NCBI RefSeq assembly: GCF_001425385.1
Contig: NZ_LMQO01000001.1
Span: forward strand, 124,001-188,000
DNA length: 64,000 bases
Direction of reading: 5' to 3'
Source: Sphingomonas sp. Leaf407
GTDB lineage: Bacteria > Pseudomonadota > Alphaproteobacteria > Sphingomonadales > Sphingomonadaceae
Under the pieces are notes generated by a model. That model was given only the letters and a program-made list of their open reading frames with translations, was not told where the DNA came from and searched no databases. The position numbers and the translations under genes are program-made. This document shows, piece after piece, positions 36,381 to 44,363 of this stretch. How positions within the stretch are numbered: the first letter of the stretch is position 1; every line of letters starts with the position of its first letter.

Positions 36381-37127
36381 ATGAGTCGTCGCAAGCTGGT
36401 AGCGGGCAACTGGAAGATGCACGGGCTGCGCACCGGCCTCGCCGAGATCGAGGCGATCGATGCCGCCGCGCTCGCCGCGCCGGGGGTGGACGTGGCGCTC
36501 TGCGTGCCCGCGACGCTGGTGCATCATGCCGCCGGGATCGTCCGCGCGGTGCGGATCGGCGGGCAGGACGTCCACGCCAACGATCGCGGCGCGCACACCG
36601 GCTGCGTGTCGGCGGAAATGCTGCGCGAGGCAGGCGCGAGCGTGGTGATCGTCGGCCACAGCGAACGCCGCGCCGACCAGAACGAGACGAGCCACGACGC
36701 GTGGGCCAAGGCTGCCGCCGCGCGTCGCCACGGCCTCGACGTGATCCTGTGCTGCGGCGAGACCGAGGCCGAGCGCGACGCCGGCCGCGCCGAGCGCGTC
36801 GTGCAGGCGCAGATCGAGAAGTCGGTGCCCGAAGGCGCGAACGGCGACTGGTTCACGCTTGCCTATGAACCGCGCTGGGCGATCGGCACCGGCCGCACGC
36901 CCTCGCCCGAGGAGATCGCGCAGGTCCACGCCATCGCCCGCGCCAAGCTGCGCCAGATGGTCGGCGATGCGGCCGACACGATCCGCATCCTCTACGGCGG
37001 GTCGGTGACGGGCGCGAACGCCGCCGCGATCCTCGCCATCGACGACGTCGACGGCGCGCTGGTCGGCGGCGCCAGCCTCACCGCCGACAAGTTCGTACCG
37101 ATCATCGAGGCGGCGGCCGCCTTCTGA
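36381..37127 (+). CDS. tpiA: Triosephosphate isomerase
   Basis: A 248-aa TIM barrel interconverting dihydroxyacetone phosphate and glyceraldehyde-3-phosphate. Catalytic residues are visible: Lys in AGNWKMHG (residue 12), His in VIVGHSERR (about 93), Glu in AYEPRWAIGTG (about 163), and the phosphate loop YGGSVTGAN. The usual PVWAIGTG is PRWAIGTG here, a small loop variation. GGAGGGCAGGGC provides the ribosome-binding site. Confidence 0.97.
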   Translation: MSRRKLVAGNWKMHGLRTGLAEIEAIDAAALAAPGVDVALCVPATLVHHAAGIVRAVRIGGQDVHANDRGAHTGCVSAEMLREAGASVVIVGHSERRADQNETSHDAWAKAAAARRHGLDVILCCGETEAERDAGRAERVVQAQIEKSVPEGANGDWFTLAYEPRWAIGTGRTPSPEEIAQVHAIARAKLRQMVGDAADTIRILYGGSVTGANAAAILAIDDVDGALVGGASLTADKFVPIIEAAAAF

Positions 37128-37265
37128 CGGGTCCGGCGGGGAGGGGGCGTGCATCTTCCCCGCCGCCAAGGCGTTGACCCGGCAACAGGAACCAAGCGGT
37201 CGTCAGCCAGCGTTCAGCGGTGCTATGCTAGCGAGGCCCGACCCGCTGCCATGAGGAACCGTCCG

Positions 37266-37676
37266 ATGCGTCTGTCCGTCCTGCTCCCGAGTGCGCTTGC
37301 GCTGGCCGCGCTCGCGCTTCCCGCCGCCGCGCGCGACCGTGGTGCCAATGGCGAGGCGGCGCTGGCGAAGATCACCGCCGGACGCAGCGCCACCGCGCCG
37401 GTTTCCTGCATCAACCTGCGCGACATCCGGTCGAGCGAGATCGTGGAGGATACCGCGATCGTCTATCGCATGAATAACGGCATGCTCTACGTGAACCGTC
37501 CCGAAGGCGGCGGGCTGCTCGACCGCGACGATATTCTCGTCACCCGGACGATCTCCACCCGGCTGTGCAGCATCGACATCGTGACGCTGGTCGACCGGGG
37601 ATCGCAGATGTTCAGCGGCTCGGTCGCGCTCGGCGAGTTCGTGCCCTATTCGCGCCTGCCGGGGCGGCGCGGCTGA
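37266..37676 (+). CDS. Hypothetical exported protein
   Basis: A 136-aa protein with a signal peptide (SVLLPSALALAALALPAAA). The mature part has two Cys (VSCINLRDIRSSEIV and RLCSIDIVTLVDRG), probably a disulfide, and a beta-rich feel. This INLRDIRS...FVPY pattern recurs in sphingomonad proteins of unknown role. ATG 37266 has AGGA 9 nt upstream; ATG 37251 in frame lacks a ribosome-binding site. Confidence 0.75.
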   Translation: MRLSVLLPSALALAALALPAAARDRGANGEAALAKITAGRSATAPVSCINLRDIRSSEIVEDTAIVYRMNNGMLYVNRPEGGGLLDRDDILVTRTISTRLCSIDIVTLVDRGSQMFSGSVALGEFVPYSRLPGRRG

Positions 37677-37681
37677 CGGAC

Positions 37682-37710
37682 TTGCGTTGCCGTCCGGCTT
37701 CGCGCATAGG
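37682..37710 (+). promoter_or_regulatory. Probable housekeeping promoter of ffs
   Basis: TTGCGT at 37682-37687, 17-bp spacer, CATAGG at 37705-37710. Seven bases downstream is G37717, the predicted 5' end of the SRP RNA. Confidence 0.55.
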
Positions 37711-37716
37711 GCGCAC

Positions 37717-37803
37717 GGGAGTCGGGCGGACGATGTCGTCGCCAACCCGGTCAGGTCCGGAAGGAAGCAGCCGCAACGATTTCGCAGCGGGTCGTCCGGC
37801 TCC
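37717..37803 (+). ncRNA. ffs: Signal recognition particle RNA (4.5S)
   Basis: The conserved SRP Alu-less core AGGTCCGGAAGGAAGCAG is at 37753-37770, with the GGAA-type tetraloop and the flanking internal loops that bind Ffh. The ends pair: GGGAG-T-CGG...GACGA near 37717-37733 with TCGTCCGGCTCCC at 37791-37803. The RNA is the scaffold for cotranslational membrane targeting. It sits in a 132-bp gap between two convergent genes, and its 3' end is only 5 bp from the stop of the minus-strand gene. Confidence 0.93.
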
Positions 37804-37808
37804 CACCC

Positions 37809-39134
37809 TCAGTTCGGCGCAGCCAGCCTCAGTGCGCTGCCGACCAGGCCACTGAATTTCAACAGATTGACATCGCTCGCGGAATCGTTCCAGCCGGCGG
37901 ACAGTGCGGCCCATGCGCCATCATTGCCCCGCAGCAGGAAGGTCATGGTGAGCACCCCCGGCTCCGATCCGCCCTTGTACCCGACATAGGACCAGCTTTC
38001 GGTCGCCGAGGACAGGCCGGGGTTCTTCGACAGGATCGCGCGCAACTCAGCCCCGTCCGGTCCCTCGCTGTGCCGCCGCAGCCAGTCCATCGTGCGGATC
38101 AGGTCGCCCGGGCTGGCGAACCATTCCAGTTCGGCGATACGCACCGGCTTCTTGTCCTGGAACAGATCGCGCGGGATCGCCGCGATCGGCGTTGCCGCGA
38201 CCTTGCCGTCGAGCATTCGCCGTCGCCCGGCGGCATCGAGCGTCAGATACTCGACCCCCAGCGCCCCGCCGTTCACCCCCTTCAGCTTGAAGAGTTCGAG
38301 CGCGCCCAGAAACGGCACGTTGCGCCGGCCGCCGTCGGTCATGCCGACGACGGGCAGCATCGCCTCCACCTTCGTCCGGCCCAGATGAAACAGCAGGATG
38401 TCGGTCGCGCTGTTGTCGCTGACCGAGATCATCCGCCCGGCCAGTTCGCGCAGCGGGATCTTGGTGCCCTTGGGCTGTTGCGCATAGCCGCCGCCGGGCA
38501 GCGCGCTGCCGTCGAGCGTGACGACATCACCCCACTTACGCTCGCCCGCCGCGATCGACCGGGCCAGTTCGGCAAGGATCACCAGCTTGAACGCCGACCC
38601 GATCGCCAGTGGACGGCCGGCTTCATGCCCGGCAGTCAGCGCGGGCGCGCCATCACCCAGCCTTGCCAGCGCGAACCCGGTCCGGCCGGGCAGTGCGGCG
38701 ATCTGCCGAACGACCTCGTCGACCGACGCCACTTGCGGCCCACGCGGTTCCGCCCCCTTGGCGAGCAATCCGGTGACGAGATGCGGCGCGGCGGAGTCGA
38801 CCACGATGTCGGCATTGAGCACGCCGCGTTCATAACCGATCCGCACCCGCGCCGACCACGGCGTCACCGCCGTGATCGATTCGACCCCGGTCGGCCTGCC
38901 GAGCGCATCGGAGAGTTGCCTGACGATCGCATCGAACTGCGCCTTGGGCACGGCGTTGCGAAAAGCGGGGGCGAAGGTGGTGTCGTAGCCGCTCCTGTTG
39001 TCGAGAAGCCGCAGCACATCCTCGGTGCGAGCTCGCACCGCCGGATCATTCGCTACCCCCTGGCGAACCGGTGCCGAACCGGGCGTTGGCGCCGAGGCAA
39101 CGGCTGCGGCCTGCAGCGCCAACGCGAGCCACAT
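37809..39134 (-). CDS. Serine beta-lactamase-like hydrolase (class A fold)
   Basis: A 441-aa exported protein. After a signal-like start and an unassigned domain of about 120 residues comes a class A beta-lactamase/transpeptidase-like domain. It has SxxK in IGSAFKLVILAEL (about 180), SDN in SVSDNSATDILL (about 240), and KGG in YVGYKGGSEPG in place of KTG. The extra N-terminal domain and KGG triad suggest a penicillin-interactive hydrolase rather than a classical resistance enzyme. The gene lies 4 nt after the TonB-like gene stop. Confidence 0.85.
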   Translation of the reverse strand: MWLALALQAAAVASAPTPGSAPVRQGVANDPAVRARTEDVLRLLDNRSGYDTTFAPAFRNAVPKAQFDAIVRQLSDALGRPTGVESITAVTPWSARVRIGYERGVLNADIVVDSAAPHLVTGLLAKGAEPRGPQVASVDEVVRQIAALPGRTGFALARLGDGAPALTAGHEAGRPLAIGSAFKLVILAELARSIAAGERKWGDVVTLDGSALPGGGYAQQPKGTKIPLRELAGRMISVSDNSATDILLFHLGRTKVEAMLPVVGMTDGGRRNVPFLGALELFKLKGVNGGALGVEYLTLDAAGRRRMLDGKVAATPIAAIPRDLFQDKKPVRIAELEWFASPGDLIRTMDWLRRHSEGPDGAELRAILSKNPGLSSATESWSYVGYKGGSEPGVLTMTFLLRGNDGAWAALSAGWNDSASDVNLLKFSGLVGSALRLAAPN

Positions 39135-39138
39135 GGCG

Positions 39139-40350
39139 TCAGGCCGCCGGTCCGGCGGAACCCGTCATCGGCGTCCCAAGCGGTGCAGCCGGTTCGATCG
39201 AGAGGTCGATCATTTCGACCCTTGATTCGGTCGAACGCTGGCGGATACGGGTTCCGGTGCCCGTCGTGAACGGCGCGGTCTTGGTATAGCGTTCGACCCG
39301 GAACAGTCCCGGCGTACCCGCCGCGAGTTTGAGCGGGGCATAGCGCCGCGACTGAACCGATTCGATCACCTTGTCCGCCCAGTCACCGCTGTAGCCCGCG
39401 CTGGTCCGCGCCGCCTCGATGTCCTGCGGCTTGCCGTCGCGATCGATCATGAAGGTCACGTCGATCCACTGATCCTCGACCGAATCGGTGGCAAGCCGCC
39501 GCGTGACCGATCCGCCCTCTTCCTCGAGGCGGGTAACGTTCAACCGTATCGGCTCGCCATAGATCAGTGTCGGCCGGGTCGTCGCGGCCAGCGCGGGCAT
39601 ATTGGCCAGCATCTGGTCGCCGCCCTGCTTCCCGCTTTGGCGCGCCGCAATGCGTCCCAAGCCGATCCGCGCGCCATCGACGAATACGGCATGTTCCGGG
39701 ACGGTGCTGCGAGCGACATCTTGCAACACGTCCCGGGCGCGGCCGCGGAACGCACCATCGGTTTCGGACAGGGCGAGCAGCATGACGCCGCGCCGGAACC
39801 GGGCATAGCCCTCCGCTTGAAGATTGCCGGCGGCACGCGCGTCCGCCTCGATCTGGCGATAATTGGCTTCGGCGATCAGGTAGTTGCCGTTCTTGCCATA
39901 GACGTCGGCGAGTTCGATCTGCGCGATCTGAATATCCGGGGTGTTCGCGGGCAGACCCGATTTCAATACGCTGACCAGATCCAGCGTGCTGGAACGTTGC
40001 AGGCCAATATCGCCCAGCGTTCCCGACAGCCTCGCATGGGCGCGCAACAGTCCCGCAACCTCCCGCGGAAGTTCGCGGCCGTAGCGACGATTGCGGTCGA
40101 CGCCCGCCGATACCACCCGGTGCGCCATCTGATATTTGCCGGCCACGAACAGATTTTCTGTATGGGCCAGCGTCGCCGCCATATCCTCACGCGGCGAACA
40201 ATGCTGCGCGAGACAGGATTCAAGCGCCTTGCGGGTGTCTTCCAGTCGCACACCCGTCACGACGATGTCACGGTCGGGGTTGGGGGGCGGTGCCTCCTGC
40301 GCGGTGGCCGGTGCTGCGAACAACAATAATGTGGCAATCATCGGTTGCAT
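39139..40350 (-). CDS. Exported protein with helical repeats and a TonB-like C-terminus
   Basis: A 403-aa protein with a signal peptide (MIATLLLFAAPATAQ). The middle (about 60-260) is helical, TPR-like (TENLFVAGKYQMAHRVVSAG, IAEANYRQIEADARAAG, GYARFRRGVMLLAL). The C-terminal 110 residues resemble a TonB/energy-transducer domain (DVTFMIDRDGKPQDIEAART, VIESVQSRRYAPLK). Such proteins are common in sphingomonads with unproven role. The start is MQPMIATLL at 40350; the next gene begins 4 nt downstream. Confidence 0.78.
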   Translation of the reverse strand: MQPMIATLLLFAAPATAQEAPPPNPDRDIVVTGVRLEDTRKALESCLAQHCSPREDMAATLAHTENLFVAGKYQMAHRVVSAGVDRNRRYGRELPREVAGLLRAHARLSGTLGDIGLQRSSTLDLVSVLKSGLPANTPDIQIAQIELADVYGKNGNYLIAEANYRQIEADARAAGNLQAEGYARFRRGVMLLALSETDGAFRGRARDVLQDVARSTVPEHAVFVDGARIGLGRIAARQSGKQGGDQMLANMPALAATTRPTLIYGEPIRLNVTRLEEEGGSVTRRLATDSVEDQWIDVTFMIDRDGKPQDIEAARTSAGYSGDWADKVIESVQSRRYAPLKLAAGTPGLFRVERYTKTAPFTTGTGTRIRQRSTESRVEMIDLSIEPAAPLGTPMTGSAGPAA

Positions 40351-40427
40351 CGTCGATCGTCCCTTCGGCAGTTCTCCGTCCCCGGATAACAACCTGCGCT
40401 TGCCGCGGTTTCGCGTCAATCGCCCGG

Positions 40428-42407
40428 TCAGGCGTCGATCACCGCATCGTCCAGCCGTGCCGCATTTTCCTGGATGAAGGCGAAGCGGTGCGCCGGGTTG
40501 GTGCCCATCAGCCGGTCGACGAGGTCCTTCACCGCCGCGCGTTCCTCATATTCCTGCGGCAACGTGATGCGGATCATGCTGCGACTCTTCGGGTCCATCG
40601 TCGTTTCGCGGAGCTGCCCCGGGTTCATCTCGCCCAGTCCCTTGAAGCGCGAAACCTCCACCTTCTTGCCCTTGAAGGCGGTGCGTTCCAGCTCGGCGCG
40701 ATGCGCGTCGTCGCGGGCGTAGAGCGACTTCGCCCCCACGGTCAGCCGGTAAAGCGGCGGCTGTGCTAGATACAGGTGCCCGCGCCGGACGATGTCGGGC
40801 ATCTCCTGAAAGAAAAACGTCATCAGCAGCGTGGCGATATGCGCGCCGTCGACATCGGCGTCGGTCATGATGACGATCCGTTCGTAGCGCAGCGCATCGG
40901 GCTGGCAGTCCTTGCGCGTGCCGCAGCCCATCGCGAGGATCAGGTCGGCAATCTCCTGATTGGCGACGATCTTCGCGCTGGTCGCCGAGGCGACGTTCAG
41001 GATCTTGCCACGGATCGGCAGGATCGCCTGGTTCTTGCGGTCGCGCGCCTGCTTGGCCGATCCACCGGCCGAATCGCCCTCGACGATGAATAATTCGGTG
41101 CCCTTGGGATCGTCCGAGGCGCAATCGGTCAGCTTGCCCGGCAGGCGCAGCTTGCGCGACGAGGTCGCGGTCTTGCGCTTGACCTCGCGCTCGGCCTTGC
41201 GGCGCAGGCGTTCGTCCATCCGGTCGAGCACCAGCCCCAGCAGCGCCTTGCCGCGCTCCATATTATGGCTGAGGAAATGGTCGAAATGGTCGCGCACCGC
41301 CTTCTCGACGAGGTTGGCGGCCTCGACGCTGGTCAGCCGGTCCTTGGTCTGGCTCTGGAACTGCGGTTCGCGAATGAAGACCGACAGCATCAGCTCGCAC
41401 CCGATCGTCACGTCGTCGGCGGTCATGTCCTTGGCGCGCTTGTTGCCGACCAGATCGGCGAAGGTCCGCAGACCCCGGACCAGCGCCTGCCGCAGCCCTT
41501 GTTCATGCGTGCCGCCATCGGGCGTCGGGATGGTGTTGCAATAATAGCTATAACTGCCGTCGCTCCACAGCGGCCACGCCACCGCCCATTCGACGCGCCC
41601 CGCCTCGCCCGCGAAATCCTGTCGCCCGGTGAAGAAGTCGGCGGTGGCGCATTCGCGCCCGCCGACCTGTTCGCGCAGGTGATCGGCAAGGCCGCCGGGG
41701 AACTGGAACACCGCCTCGGCCGGGACATCGGTGCCCGCGACCAGCTCGGGCGCGCATTTCCAGCGGATTTCGACCCCGGCGAACAGATACGCCTTCGACC
41801 GCACCAGCTTGTGCAGCCGCGCCGGCTTGAACTGCAGGTCGGCGAAGATCTCCGCATCGGGGGTGAAGGCCACCAGCGTGCCGCGCCGGTTGGGCGCCGC
41901 GCCGACATGGTCGAGCGGCCCGATCGTCTGCCCGCGCGAGAAACGCTGGCGGTAGAGTTGCCGGTCGCGCGCCACCTCGACCACGGTATCGACCGACAGC
42001 GCATTGACGACCGAGATGCCCACGCCGTGCAACCCGCCCGAGGTCGCATAGGCCTTGCCCGCGAACTTGCCGCCCGAATGGAGCGTCGAGAGGATCACCT
42101 CCAGCGCCGATTTGTCGGGGAATTTGGGGTGCGGATCGACCGGGATGCCGCGACCGTTGTCGATGACCGTCAGCCGGTTGCCGACGTCCAGTTGCACCTC
42201 GATCCGGGTGGCATGGCCGGCGACCGCCTCGTCCATCGCATTGTCGAGGACCTCTGCGGCGAGGTGGTGCAGCGCGCGCTCGTCAGTGCCGCCGATATAC
42301 ATGCCCGGGCGGCGGCGAACCGGCTCCAGCCCTTCGAGCACCTCGATCGACGAAGCGTCATAGGCGGGCGGGGTGAGAGCGTTCGCGTCGAACAGATTGT
42401 CGGCCAT
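40428..42407 (-). CDS. parE: DNA topoisomerase IV subunit B
   Basis: A 659-aa ATPase subunit of topoisomerase IV, which decatenates daughter chromosomes. The GHKL ATPase has EVLDNAMDEAV, VIDNGRGIP and TSGGLHGVGISVVNAL. The Toprim domain has EGDSAGGSAKQARDR, PIRGKILNV and MTDADVDGAHI, and the C-terminus has FKGLGEMNPGQLRETTMDP. That wording, a ParE hallmark (GyrB has a longer insert), and the length separate it from GyrB. Confidence 0.95.
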   Translation of the reverse strand: MADNLFDANALTPPAYDASSIEVLEGLEPVRRRPGMYIGGTDERALHHLAAEVLDNAMDEAVAGHATRIEVQLDVGNRLTVIDNGRGIPVDPHPKFPDKSALEVILSTLHSGGKFAGKAYATSGGLHGVGISVVNALSVDTVVEVARDRQLYRQRFSRGQTIGPLDHVGAAPNRRGTLVAFTPDAEIFADLQFKPARLHKLVRSKAYLFAGVEIRWKCAPELVAGTDVPAEAVFQFPGGLADHLREQVGGRECATADFFTGRQDFAGEAGRVEWAVAWPLWSDGSYSYYCNTIPTPDGGTHEQGLRQALVRGLRTFADLVGNKRAKDMTADDVTIGCELMLSVFIREPQFQSQTKDRLTSVEAANLVEKAVRDHFDHFLSHNMERGKALLGLVLDRMDERLRRKAEREVKRKTATSSRKLRLPGKLTDCASDDPKGTELFIVEGDSAGGSAKQARDRKNQAILPIRGKILNVASATSAKIVANQEIADLILAMGCGTRKDCQPDALRYERIVIMTDADVDGAHIATLLMTFFFQEMPDIVRRGHLYLAQPPLYRLTVGAKSLYARDDAHRAELERTAFKGKKVEVSRFKGLGEMNPGQLRETTMDPKSRSMIRITLPQEYEERAAVKDLVDRLMGTNPAHRFAFIQENAARLDDAVIDA

Positions 42408-42470
42408 GGCGACGGTATAGAACGAAACGGGGCCATCCGCAAAGGGAGTGGCGGTTGTGGGTCAGGGGTG

Positions 42471-42493
42471 CGCCATGGGCAAAGCCCATGGCG
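42471..42493. repeat. Perfect 23-bp palindrome between parE and gcrA
   Basis: CGCCATGGGC, AAA, GCCCATGGCG. A second hairpin (42525-42570) adjoins it. Either could end the gcrA transcript, though neither is followed by a T-run. Confidence 0.7.
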
Positions 42494-42524
42494 TCGGTCG
42501 CGGCTTTGGGCCGCGCCGGCCGGC

Positions 42525-42570
42525 TGACCGCAAGGGCGCGGCCGGGCAAATGCCCGGCCTTGCGCGGTCA
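42525..42570. repeat. Nested long hairpin at the gcrA stop codon
   Basis: Outer arms TGACCGC/GCGGTCA and inner arms GGCCGGGCA/TGCCCGGCC (42540-42548 and 42551-42559). The gcrA stop codon is part of the outer arm. Confidence 0.7.
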
Positions 42571-43347
42571 ACGCACCCGTGGCCCACCATAGGGTAGCGG
42601 CGGCGGGGGGCGACGGTCGCGGCGCGGGAGCTGCGCCTGATACGCATGGCCGCAATGGTTGACGCAGTACGGAAAGCCCGGATTCACCTTGTCGCCGCAG
42701 AAATGAAAGTCGGGTTCACCCGGATGGCCGATCGGCCATTTGCAGATGCGGTCGTTCAGGTCGAGCAGCGTCGTCTTGCCCGAGATCGCATCGCTCGGCC
42801 GCGCGGGGACGAGGCGGCGCGGCGGCGCGGGGGTCAGCGGGGCCGATTGCTCGCCGGGGTTCTGGCGCAGGAAGCCGCCGGGGCCGACCGAGCGCAGCAC
42901 TGGCGCATCGCTGCGCGGCTTCGGCGCGGCGGGGGCATCGTCCTCCTCCTCGTCTTCCTCTTCTTCATCCTCGATCGCATCGGCGAGCGGGGTGAAGGGA
43001 TCGTCGTCGACCGGAGCAGGTTCGACCGGAGCCGGCGCAGGAGCGGCGACGACCGGTTCGGGTACCGGCGGCGGCGCGGGCGGGGTTTCCGCGACCGGCG
43101 CAGGGGCAGGCTCGGGCGCAACGGGTGCCGGCGCGGGAACGGCGGCCGCCGCGGCTGCGGATGCTGCTGCCGCCTTCGATTCGGCCGATCGTACCGGCGA
43201 GGGGCGCGACTGTAGCCCCAGGCGATGCGCCTTGCCGATCACTGCATTGCGGCTGATCCCGCCCAGTTCCTCGGCGATCTGGCTGGCGGTCATGCCCGAT
43301 TCCCACATCTTGGCCAGCGTCGCGATGCGCTCTTCGGTCCAGCTCAT
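42568..43347 (-). CDS. gcrA: GcrA-family cell cycle regulator
   Basis: A 259-aa protein. The N-terminal DNA-binding helix region (MSWTEERIATLAKMWESG, MTASQIAEELGGISRNAVIG) is the GcrA hallmark. Then comes a long Ala/Pro linker (about 60-130), an acidic run (EDEEEEDEEEDDA, about 130-145), and a Cys/His-rich C-terminus (RICKWPIGHPG, FHFCG, PYCVNHC). In Caulobacter GcrA works with sigma-70 at promoters methylated by CcrM (GANTC). The linker is longer than in the Caulobacter protein. Confidence 0.92.
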   Translation of the reverse strand: MSWTEERIATLAKMWESGMTASQIAEELGGISRNAVIGKAHRLGLQSRPSPVRSAESKAAAASAAAAAAVPAPAPVAPEPAPAPVAETPPAPPPVPEPVVAAPAPAPVEPAPVDDDPFTPLADAIEDEEEEDEEEDDAPAAPKPRSDAPVLRSVGPGGFLRQNPGEQSAPLTPAPPRRLVPARPSDAISGKTTLLDLNDRICKWPIGHPGEPDFHFCGDKVNPGFPYCVNHCGHAYQAQLPRRDRRPPPPLPYGGPRVR

Positions 43348-43429
43348 GCCCGTACTCGTCCTTCGTTCGATGCGCTTGGGCGACCATGATCCTTGCCGCC
43401 GCGCCTGCCAGCGATTAGGCGACGCAGCC

Positions 43430-44266
43430 ATGCAGGAACAATCCCCGTTGCGCGCAAAAATCACTCTGCCCGAACCCGGCGTGCCCGTCATACGGAACGT
43501 CAACTGGGGGGGCTTGCGCACGCTCTATATCAAGGAGGTGCGCCGCTTCTTCAAGGTGCAGTTGCAGACGATCTGGGCACCGGCGGTCACGACGCTGCTG
43601 TTCCTCGTGATCTTTTCGGTCGCGATGGGCGGGGCGGGACGCACCGTGCTGGGCGTGCCCTTCCCCGATTTCGTCGCGCCGGGGCTGATCGCCATGGCGA
43701 TGCTGAACAATGCGTTCGCCAATTCCAGCTTTGCGCTGCTGGTCGGCAAGATCCAGGGCACGGTCGTCGACTATCTGATGCCGCCGCTGTCGACCGGCGA
43801 GCTGCTGGCCGCGCTGGTCGGCGGCGCGGTGACTCGCGCGTTCCTCGTCGGCATCGTGCTGTGGGGGGCGATGCTGTTGTATCCCGGCGTCCATGTGATG
43901 CCGCGCCATCCCGGCGCCGTGCTGTGGTTCGGGCTGTTCGGGTCGGTGTTCCTCGCGCTCGCCGGGGTGCTGACCTCGATCTGGGCGGAAAAGTTCGACC
44001 ATGCCGCCGCGATCACCAATTTCGTGATTGGGCCGCTCACGCTGCTGTCGGGGACCTTCTATTCGGTCGAGGCGCTGACCCCGCTGTTCCGGCAGATCAG
44101 CCACCTGAACCCGTTCTTCTACATCATCTCAGGGTTTCGCTACGGCTTCCTCGAACGCGCCGATTCGCCGGTGCTGATCGGCGGGGCGGTGATCCTTGCC
44201 GTTGACGTCGCGATGGCGGTCGGCGCGTATGCGCTGCTGCGCTCGGGGTGGAAGCTCAAGAATTGA
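43430..44266 (+). CDS. ABC-2 type transporter permease
   Basis: A 278-aa permease with six membrane helices. It has an N-terminal amphipathic segment (LRTLYIKEVRRFFKVQLQTIW), then TTLLFLVIFSVAMGG, and the ABC-2 signature region FVIGPLTLLSGTFYSVEALTP. It resembles the NodJ/YadH group of lipid or polysaccharide exporters. The ATPase gene is not in the window on either side. ATG 43430 is chosen for the start of the conserved region. Confidence 0.9.
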   Translation: MQEQSPLRAKITLPEPGVPVIRNVNWGGLRTLYIKEVRRFFKVQLQTIWAPAVTTLLFLVIFSVAMGGAGRTVLGVPFPDFVAPGLIAMAMLNNAFANSSFALLVGKIQGTVVDYLMPPLSTGELLAALVGGAVTRAFLVGIVLWGAMLLYPGVHVMPRHPGAVLWFGLFGSVFLALAGVLTSIWAEKFDHAAAITNFVIGPLTLLSGTFYSVEALTPLFRQISHLNPFFYIISGFRYGFLERADSPVLIGGAVILAVDVAMAVGAYALLRSGWKLKN

Positions 44267-44300
44267 CGTAACGGGGCAGGGGGCGGTACAGCGCGCCTCC

Positions 44301-44325
44301 GGGCGGCCCGGTTGGCCGCCCTTTT
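44301..44325 (+). terminator. Rho-independent terminator
   Basis: GGGCGGCC, CGGTT, GGCCGCCC followed by TTTT: an 8-bp GC stem with a 5-nt loop and T-run, 35 bp after the permease stop and ahead of argD. Confidence 0.85.
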
Positions 44326-44363
44326 GCGTTTACAACGCCGATTTTTCTCAAAGGAGCAGTTCG

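Noticed and set aside
42740..43429. N-terminal extension of the ABC permease (230 extra codons)
   Set aside because: The extension is the antisense frame of gcrA's Ala/Pro linker, giving Ser/Gly/Ala runs; the family starts near ATG 43430.
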